In this document: positions 27,659 through 32,241 of the stretch, piece after piece
Numbering within the stretch: the first letter of the stretch is position 1
How the letters are laid out: every line of letters begins with the position of its first letter
Source: Bacteroidaceae bacterium
GTDB lineage: Bacteria; Bacteroidota; Bacteroidia; Bacteroidales; Bacteroidaceae
Assembly: GCA_017383485.1 (NCBI GenBank)
Contig: JAFNXM010000002.1
Coordinates: 1 to 32,241 of the forward strand
Direction: 5' to 3'
DNA length: 32,241 bases
Notes under the pieces: model-generated
What the model was told of the DNA's origin: nothing
Seen by the model: the letters and a program-made list of their open reading frames with translations, nothing else
Databases searched by the model: none
Translations under genes and position numbers: made by a program

Positions 27659-27804
27659 CTTTGCTAAGTTTTTTTTGAGTGCAGTGAGCCAGATATGAAT
27701 TACAGCCCTGCTTTCTATTTATTAATATTATTTATTATCAGAAAAATGCCGCCGTGCGAGGAGCTAAAATTGAGCACCCATTGCATCACTCGCAAATTGG
27801 CATG

Positions 27805-27834
27805 CAAATTTAGCAAATTTATTCAGAATATCAA
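27805..27834 (-). promoter_or_regulatory. Bacteroidota-type promoter for tig
   Basis: On the minus strand the -33 TTG (complement of 27832-27834) and -7 TAAATTTG (complement of 27805-27812) are 19 bases apart. A second TAAATTTG overlaps nearby (27814-27821). The leader would be about 140 bases. Confidence 0.55.
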
Positions 27835-27867
27835 GTGCTTTTGTTTATTTTTTTCTCACATATTTTG

Positions 27868-27907
27868 TCTCACGCAAATCATTAGGAGAGATTATCTCAC
27901 GCAAATC
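27868..27907. repeat. 13-bp direct repeat TCTCACGCAAATC
   Basis: Exact copies lie at 27868-27880 and 27895-27907, 27 bases apart, upstream of the tig promoter. They belong to the repeat-rich intergenic stretch. No function is evident. Confidence 0.6.
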
Positions 27908-27939
27908 TTGGGAATCTATAGAAGTTTATTCAAAATTCA

Positions 27940-28062
27940 CCACAAAGATTATTTTGGGGTTAACCACGAATGGACACCAATGAGCACGAATATTTGGAGC
28001 ACGCAAAGAAATTAGTGTTAATTCGTGGGAATTCGTGGTTAAAACCCCAAATCATTAGTGGT
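27940..28062. repeat. Large imperfect inverted repeat with CACGAAT motifs
   Basis: The left arm contains TTGGGGTTAACCACGAAT (27954-27971) and the right arm ATTCGTGGTTAAAACCCCAA (28031-28050). The arms differ by a two-base insertion, and the similarity extends outward and inward to about 50 bases per arm. Inside each arm the unit (C)CACGAAT recurs about every ten bases. Repeats of CACGAAT-like units are a known intergenic type in Bacteroidota and other phyla. An RNA copy would fold into a long hairpin. Confidence 0.75.
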
Positions 28063-28126
28063 ATAAAGAGATAACCCATTAGTGGTCAAACAAACTACTC
28101 TTCTTCTTTTCATTTTTAAGTTCTAA

Positions 28127-28165
28127 CCTTGTAAAAACTAGATCTAATGTCCGCGCGATTACATC
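28127..28165. repeat. Dispersed repeat copy 5 (partial)
   Basis: The 24 bases at 28127-28150 (CCTTGTAAAAACTAGATC and on) match the reverse complement of 16244-16267 with two differences. The following GCGCGATTACATCAGAC diverges from the palindromic core. It may be a decayed copy. Confidence 0.6.
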
Positions 28166-28286
28166 AGACTTTGCTTTCACCTTCCTAGGTATTGTTGAGA
28201 AGCGCTTTTCATCATTTTTTCTGATGCAAAGATACGCATTTTGAAAAGTATGATGTGATTTATTGCGAATTAGCATGAGGGATGGA

Positions 28287-28508
28287 GGTGGCGACATTGA
28301 CGACACGACGACAAGACTACACTAGGGTACCCCTACCCTTTTTTAGGTTTGAAGACGGGGAGAAGAATGTTAAATAAGAATTTATTATATATAATATATA
28401 TTCTATATATTTATATTTAATAAAATTTTTAATAAGTCTATTTATTCTTGTCTTTTGGGGGGTGAAGGTACCCCCAAATGTGGTGTCGCTGTCGCCAATG
28501 TCGCCGTC
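28287..28508. repeat. Nested inverted repeats flanking an A/T-rich core
   Basis: Outer arms: GGCGACATTGACGACA (28290-28305) and TGTCGCCAATGTCGCC (28490-28505), complementary at 15 of 16 positions. Inner arms carry GGTACC-centred C-tracts (28327-28338 and 28467-28476). The middle, 28380-28435, is almost pure A/T and contains the 14-bp palindrome TATTATATATAATA (28383-28396). It could be a regulatory structure or the remains of a mobile element. Confidence 0.6.
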
Positions 28509-28783
28509 ATTGTAGTGATTCAAGCCTTGTGACTCTTATACTTCCACCACAGACGAGGACGGCTATGGAGATTTATAGCAATTGAAAACATCTGTTATAA
28601 TATATGGAGTGTAGCTCAGAGGATTTATCAGCCAACTTGAACGACACGTAGATTGCGCTTTATCATGATACAAGCAGAACCAAAAGGATTCTTTTGGATG
28701 ATTAAAGTGATTGAAGATTTTCTTGCAGAGATGAGTAGTCAAAAAAAATATCGCTTGAAAGTGTGCCGTATCTAAATATTTAT

Positions 28784-28791
28784 TAACTTTG
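28784..28791 (+). promoter_or_regulatory. -7 promoter box for the NifU-like/GGGtGRT operon
   Basis: TAACTTTG fits TAnnTTTG and is followed by CCG. The start codon lies 46 bases downstream. A TTG at 28755-28757 is further away than the usual -33 spacing, so only the -7 box is well supported. Confidence 0.55.
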
Positions 28792-28836
28792 CCGTGAAAT
28801 ACGATTTTTTAAATCCATTCACTTAATTTTTTAAAT

Positions 28837-29538
28837 ATGGAATATTCTCACGAAGTACAAAACATGTGTTGCGTGGCTAAAGGCCCCAACCATGGTCCCG
28901 CTCCTATCCCCGAGGAAGGAAAGTGGGTGCAAGCTAAGGAAATCAAGGACATCTCTGGTCTGACTCACGGTGTGGGTTGGTGTGCACCACAACAAGGTGC
29001 ATGTAAGCTCACTTTGAATGTGAAGGAAGGTGTAATCGAAGAATGCTTGATTGAAACTATCGGTTGCTCTGGTATGACTCACTCTGCTGCTATGGCTAGT
29101 GAAATCCTTCCAGGTAAGACTATCCTCGAAGCATTGAACACTGACCTTGTATGTGATGCTATCAACACTGCTATGCGTGAACTCTTCTTGCAAATCGTGT
29201 ATGGACGTACACAATCTGCTTTCTCTGAAGGTGGTCTTGTAATCGGTGCTGGTCTTGAAGACTTGGGTAAGGGCTTGATTTCACAAACTGGTACTCTCTA
29301 TGGTACTAAGGTGAAGGGTTCTCGTTACTTGCAATTGACTGAAGGTTACATCACTAAGATGTTCCTTGACAAGGATGACCAAGTATGTGGTTACGAATTT
29401 GTACACATGGGCAAGTTTATGGACGCTATCAAGAAGGGTGTGCCTGCAGACGAAGCCTTGAAGAGTGTAACAGGTACCTACGGCCGTACTAAGGCTGAAG
29501 ATGGTGTTGTTAAATCAATTGACCCCCGTCACGAATAA
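28837..29538 (+). CDS. NifU-like iron-sulfur cluster scaffold-type protein
   Basis: A 233-residue cytoplasmic protein whose N-terminal half resembles the IscU/NifU scaffold fold. Cysteines at 49, 56, 70 and 77 are candidate ligands, and IETIGCSGMTHSAAMASEI parallels the FGC...A-SS segment of NifU. The cysteine spacing and flanks differ from classical IscU. The C-terminal half contains GTYGRTKAEDGVV and is not a known NifU domain. Codons are strongly biased (GGT, ACT, CGT, CAA, AAG), which implies very high expression. It is followed after 20 bases by the GGGtGRT gene; the two are usually found together. No ribosome-binding site is visible before the ATG. Confidence 0.8.
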   Translation: MEYSHEVQNMCCVAKGPNHGPAPIPEEGKWVQAKEIKDISGLTHGVGWCAPQQGACKLTLNVKEGVIEECLIETIGCSGMTHSAAMASEILPGKTILEALNTDLVCDAINTAMRELFLQIVYGRTQSAFSEGGLVIGAGLEDLGKGLISQTGTLYGTKVKGSRYLQLTEGYITKMFLDKDDQVCGYEFVHMGKFMDAIKKGVPADEALKSVTGTYGRTKAEDGVVKSIDPRHE

Positions 29539-29558
29539 AATAAGGAGGATTTGCAATT

Positions 29559-30578
29559 ATGATTAGAGAAGTAAAATTTGAAAGTCAAGACCGTCGTATC
29601 AAGCAAATTCTGGCTTGTTTGAACTCACACGGTATCTCATCTATCGAAGAAGCTAACCAAATCTGTGAAGCTGCAGGACTCGATCCCTATCAAACTTGCG
29701 AAGAAACACAGATGATTTGCTTCGAAAATGCTAAGTGGGCTTATGTAGTAGGTACTGCTATCGCATTGAAGGAAAAGGCTAAAAATGCTGTAGAAGCAGC
29801 TGAATATATCGGCGAAGGCTTGCAAGCATTCTGTGTACCAGGTTCAGTAGCTGACGACCGCAAGGTAGGTATTGGCCACGGACAATTGGCAGCTCGTTTG
29901 CTCTCAGAAGACACTAAGTGCTTTGCTTTCCTTGCTGGTCACGAATCATTTGCTGCTGCTGAAGGTGCTATCAAAATCGCACAAATGGCTAACAAGTCAA
30001 GACCCGCAGACAAACCATTGCGTTGCATCCTCTGTGGTCTTGGTAAGGATGCTGCTATGATCATCAGCCGTATCAATGGTTTTACTTACGTACAAACTAA
30101 GTTCGACTACTTCACAGGCGAACTTAATGAAGTACAACGCATTGCATATAGCAATGGTCCTCGTGCTGCAGTAAACTGCTATGGTGCTGACGACGTACGC
30201 GAAGGTGTATCTATCCTTTGGAAGGAAGATGTAGACGTATCTATCACAGGTAACTCTACTAACCCTACTCGTTTCCAACACCCAGTAGCTGGTACTTACA
30301 AGAAGGAACGTGTACTCGCTGGTAAGCCTTACTTCTCAGTAGCTTCTGGTGGTGGTACTGGTCGTACACTTCACCCAGATAATATGGCTGCTGGTCCTGC
30401 ATCTTATGGTATGACTGATACCCTCGGTCGTATGCACTCTGATGCTCAATTCGCTGGTTCTTCATCAGTTCCTGCACACGTTGAAATGATGGGTTTCCTC
30501 GGTATTGGTAACAACCCAATGGTAGGATGTACAGTAGCTTGCGCTGTTCAAGCTGACCTCTTCCTCAACAAGAAGTAA
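29559..30578 (+). CDS. GGGtGRT protein (function unknown)
   Basis: A 339-residue protein of the family named after its motif, seen here as GGGTGRT at 264-270. Other conserved-looking stretches are GHGQLAARL, LAGHESFAAAEGAIKIA, CILCGLGKDAAMII and the Cys-containing NPMVGCTVACAVQ near the end. There are no membrane segments or signal peptide. A strong Shine-Dalgarno sequence, AAGGAGG (29542-29548), stands 10 bases before the ATG, unusual in this window. Codon bias indicates very high expression. Its constant partner is the NifU-like protein, so it may receive or use an iron-sulfur cluster. No reaction is established to my knowledge. Confidence 0.85.
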   Translation: MIREVKFESQDRRIKQILACLNSHGISSIEEANQICEAAGLDPYQTCEETQMICFENAKWAYVVGTAIALKEKAKNAVEAAEYIGEGLQAFCVPGSVADDRKVGIGHGQLAARLLSEDTKCFAFLAGHESFAAAEGAIKIAQMANKSRPADKPLRCILCGLGKDAAMIISRINGFTYVQTKFDYFTGELNEVQRIAYSNGPRAAVNCYGADDVREGVSILWKEDVDVSITGNSTNPTRFQHPVAGTYKKERVLAGKPYFSVASGGGTGRTLHPDNMAAGPASYGMTDTLGRMHSDAQFAGSSSVPAHVEMMGFLGIGNNPMVGCTVACAVQADLFLNKK

Positions 30579-30604
30579 TCTTTTATTGATTAGTTATAAC
30601 AGCC

Positions 30605-30649
30605 AGAGGGTGCGTCTTGATCAACAAGATGCACCCTCTTATTTTATTG
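30605..30649 (+). terminator. Terminator of the NifU-like/GGGtGRT operon
   Basis: AGAGGGTGCGTCTTG (30605-30619) and CAAGATGCACCCTCT (30625-30639) form a 15-bp stem with one G-T pair and a 5-base loop, followed by TATTTTATTG. Confidence 0.85.
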
Positions 30650-30772
30650 TTAATCGACGATTGTTCGGCGAAAGATAACGGCCTACAAAAGGTGAATTGT
30701 GGGTATAAACTTTTTTAAAAAGAAAGCGAAACGAGGTTGGATATACAAAAGAAAAGATGCTTATTGAGGTAT

Positions 30773-31684
30773 TTATCCACGCTTACGGAATACGAGCCAT
30801 AATCCCTTGTGATTGCCTTGTTTCCTGCCTGGGAATATATCATGAGCCTTGCCCGAAGCATCACGATAAAACGTCTGATGGCCACCACCAGTGATGTAAA
30901 TGGCATCTACGAAACCATATTCACGTAATGCACTTGCAAAACTACGCATAGTCACCTTGTGCTGGCTGGTGATAAAGAAGAGCTGGTCATTCTCTGTACG
31001 TCCCATAGCACAGCGTTCCACCTTGCCATGCAGGTAATAGCGCAAAGGCATTTCTCCATCGCTCAACAGGATAAATTGTCTGAAGAAATCACCACCATTT
31101 TCCTCGATGTATTTCTTCACTTTTTCACTTTTCGAAATACCAATGACATTATTGCCGCCATACATTGCCATATAGCCTAAGCGCAAGCCCGAGAATGTTT
31201 GTTCCTTACCCTTAAGTACCAATGAACCAAGGTATTTACCAGGAGCAGTATAGTCGGCCGAACAGCAATAGAGATAAACATCCTGGTCATTTTCAGAGGG
31301 TCTTTTGGTCTCCAACCCTGCTTGCAGGCCGTGCAATTCGTATATGTTTAGTCCAATATCAAGGATTGTATCCTGGGTCAAAATGACTTGTGGCGCTTCG
31401 TCAACTATGGGGCGTTCCAGCTTCTTGATATTCTCACGTGGAGACACAGAAATACCTATGCCGATATCAAAGTTTCTCTCCCACACCTGATAGCCCACGT
31501 AGGCTATTATCGAGCAGAACAGAAGTAAAAGCATGAATATAAGCCACTTCACGCTAACCGTGTTTTTTGATGGAGCTGGCAGCTGTTCGGGGGTAACCGC
31601 GTCCTCGTCGGTTTCTATGATAAAAATAGGCACTTCGGGTTCTAGGTCCTGCTTGTTATAATCGTTATTGCTCATTTTTTTCAA
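30773..31684 (-). CDS. Membrane-anchored phosphodiester glycosidase-like protein (NAGPA/DUF2233-type)
   Basis: A 303-residue protein with an acidic cytoplasmic start, one membrane helix at about 46-64 and an extracytoplasmic domain from about 100. The domain shows the NAGPA/DUF2233 order: a short YMAMYGGNN segment where family members have A-M-N-G-G, a C-A-M-G-R stretch, then ALREYGFVDAIYITGGGHQTF, which matches 'A-L-x-x-G-x-x-D-A-L-x-L-D-G-G-G-S'. Here the usual L-D-G-G-G-S is I-T-G-G-G-H (264-269), so the active site may be altered. The family cleaves sugar-phosphodiester bonds. The start overlaps the LytTR gene stop by 20 bases, so the pair is coupled. Confidence 0.65.
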   Translation of the reverse strand: MKKMSNNDYNKQDLEPEVPIFIIETDEDAVTPEQLPAPSKNTVSVKWLIFMLLLLFCSIIAYVGYQVWERNFDIGIGISVSPRENIKKLERPIVDEAPQVILTQDTILDIGLNIYELHGLQAGLETKRPSENDQDVYLYCCSADYTAPGKYLGSLVLKGKEQTFSGLRLGYMAMYGGNNVIGISKSEKVKKYIEENGGDFFRQFILLSDGEMPLRYYLHGKVERCAMGRTENDQLFFITSQHKVTMRSFASALREYGFVDAIYITGGGHQTFYRDASGKAHDIFPGRKQGNHKGLWLVFRKRG

Positions 31685-32030
31685 TCTTTAATTCGTCCAT
31701 TAGTTTTTTTAGTGCATCTCGTGAAGCAGTCAGAGACTTAATCGATTGATTCACAGATTGCCCCGTGAACATAAGTGTTTGGTCCGTCAAATTTATGCTA
31801 AACACATAACGCTTGTTTATGATTAAACTTCTACCCACTCGTACAAAGGTATTATTTTGCAACCTTTTGAATTGTTCCTCGAAACAATGCAACTGAAAGG
31901 TCAAAGTACGGCTTCGACCATTCGTCAAATACATCTCTGAATAATTACCAGCCGCACATATATATACAATTTCATCTGTGCGAACCCGAATCAATTCTGT
32001 ACTCGTAATTATTTTAAACCATTCTGTCAT
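31665..32030 (-). CDS. Stand-alone LytTR DNA-binding protein
   Basis: A 121-residue transcription factor made of a LytTR domain without a receiver domain. Typical segments are EIVYICAAGNYSEMYLTNG, LTFQLHCFEEQF and FVRVGRSLIINKRYV (F-x-R-x-H/G-R-S-x-I-N). Such regulators bind direct repeats and often control their own operon or envelope functions. It is the first gene of a two-gene operon with the glycosidase-like membrane protein. No partner histidine kinase is in the window. Confidence 0.9.
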   Translation of the reverse strand: MTEWFKIITSTELIRVRTDEIVYICAAGNYSEMYLTNGRSRTLTFQLHCFEEQFKRLQNNTFVRVGRSLIINKRYVFSINLTDQTLMFTGQSVNQSIKSLTASRDALKKLMDELKIEKNEQ

Positions 32031-32073
32031 TATATCCTTTTAATTTTGTAATAAGTGAAGGAAATGAGAGTTT

Positions 32074-32127
32074 ACTTGTCAACTCGTCTACCAAGAACTC
32101 GTTTACTCGTCTACCAAGAACTTGTCA
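32074..32127. repeat. ACTCGTC-type octamer repeat cluster
   Basis: Units ACTTGTCA, ACTCGTCT, ACTCGTTT, ACTCGTCT and ACTTGTCA are interspersed with ACCAAGA. The 15-mer ACTCGTCTACCAAGA occurs twice (32082-32096 and 32105-32119). The octamer is the same as in the array at 1928-2047. The cluster covers the 3' end of the right-edge gene. Confidence 0.8.
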
Positions 32128-32241
32128 ACTCCGTGCTGCGGATAGGGCGGCCCAGACTCAGGATGGCAACGCCCTCGTCATACTTGCCGTAGCCCAGCTT
32201 GATGGGCACCCAGGCCCAATAGCAGCTCACGCCTGCGTTGC
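32111..32241 (-). CDS. C-terminal fragment of an unidentified gene (partial)
   Basis: The last 42 codons read NAGVSCYWAWVPIKLGYGKY and continue to ...RPIRSTELTSSW before a TAG at 32111-32113. The stretch is clearly richer in G and C than the neighbouring genes. The final residues, about LTSSW, and the stop are encoded by the octamer repeat cluster. I cannot assign a family. The frame is the only one open to the window edge on this strand. Confidence 0.5.
   Translation of the reverse strand, partial: NAGVSCYWAWVPIKLGYGKYDEGVAILSLGRPIRSTELTSSW

Larger units (their letters stand above)
27659..28836. other. 1.2-kb repeat-rich intergenic region between tig and the NifU-like gene
   Basis: This divergent gap holds the tig promoter, a 13-bp direct repeat, a long CACGAAT inverted repeat, a copy of the dispersed repeat, nested inverted repeats around an A/T-rich core, and a -7 box for the NifU-like gene. 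Small open frames on the minus strand (28079-28306 and 28317-28523) run through the repeats. They match no family I recognise. Confidence 0.7.

Noticed and set aside
28079-28523. Two short minus-strand frames (75 and 68 codons) upstream of the NifU-like gene
   Set aside because: They run through repeat structures and A/T-rich DNA and resemble no protein I can name. They may be remnants, but coding is not supported.
28608-28650. tRNA-like start GTAGCTCAGAGG
   Set aside because: Only a D-arm-like piece is present. No anticodon arm, T-loop GGTTCGA or matching acceptor end follows.

Overview
The window looks like chromosome from a Bacteroidota species, most likely Bacteroidales close to Prevotella. 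The evidence is a tig-clpP-clpX cluster, a Bacteroides-type serine palmitoyltransferase, a PF14121-like putative porin, a huge secreted protease-like protein ending in a Prevotella-style type IX secretion tail, and promoters carrying the Bacteroidota -7 box TAnnTTTG. Most start codons lack a Shine-Dalgarno sequence, which also fits. I see no rRNA, tRNA, CRISPR array, integrase or transposase.

Layout. 1-3166 (+): the end of a drug-export type ABC operon (tail of one ATPase, a second ATPase, two ABC-2 permeases). A 15-copy 8-bp tandem array lies between the two permease genes. 3734-10858 (-): a 1650-residue papain-fold/LamG/PKD surface protein and recG. 11097-12477 (-): a DJ-1/PfpI protein and pdxJ, divergent from nadK. 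12709-21482 (+): nadK, an ABC exporter, a YycJ-like metallo-hydrolase, a U32 protein, a membrane zinc-ribbon lipoprotein and an outer-membrane porin. 21673-24073: spt (-) and a diacylglycerol-kinase-family lipid kinase (+), diverging from a shared promoter region. 24273-27658 (-): clpX, clpP and tig. 27659-28836: a long intergenic region full of inverted and dispersed repeats. 28837-30578 (+): a NifU-like scaffold protein and a GGGtGRT protein with codon use typical of very high expression. 30773-32030 (-): a stand-alone LytTR regulator overlapping a membrane-anchored phosphodiester-glycosidase-like gene. 32111-32241 (-): the end of a GC-richer unidentified gene.

How the genes fit together. 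Much of the window is housekeeping: DNA repair (recG), cofactors (pdxJ, nadK), proteostasis (tig, clpP, clpX) and envelope lipids (spt, lipid kinase). The less ordinary parts are the NifU-like/GGGtGRT pair, the LytTR/glycosidase-like pair, the protease-like protein whose nucleophile region departs from papain, and two intergenic repeat families. One family is built on the octamer ACTCGTCA (two sites). The other is a dispersed element around GACGTCTCGTTGAAA (five intergenic sites). No complete novel defence or mobile system is evident. The best candidates for undescribed biology are the GGGtGRT module and the repeat families.
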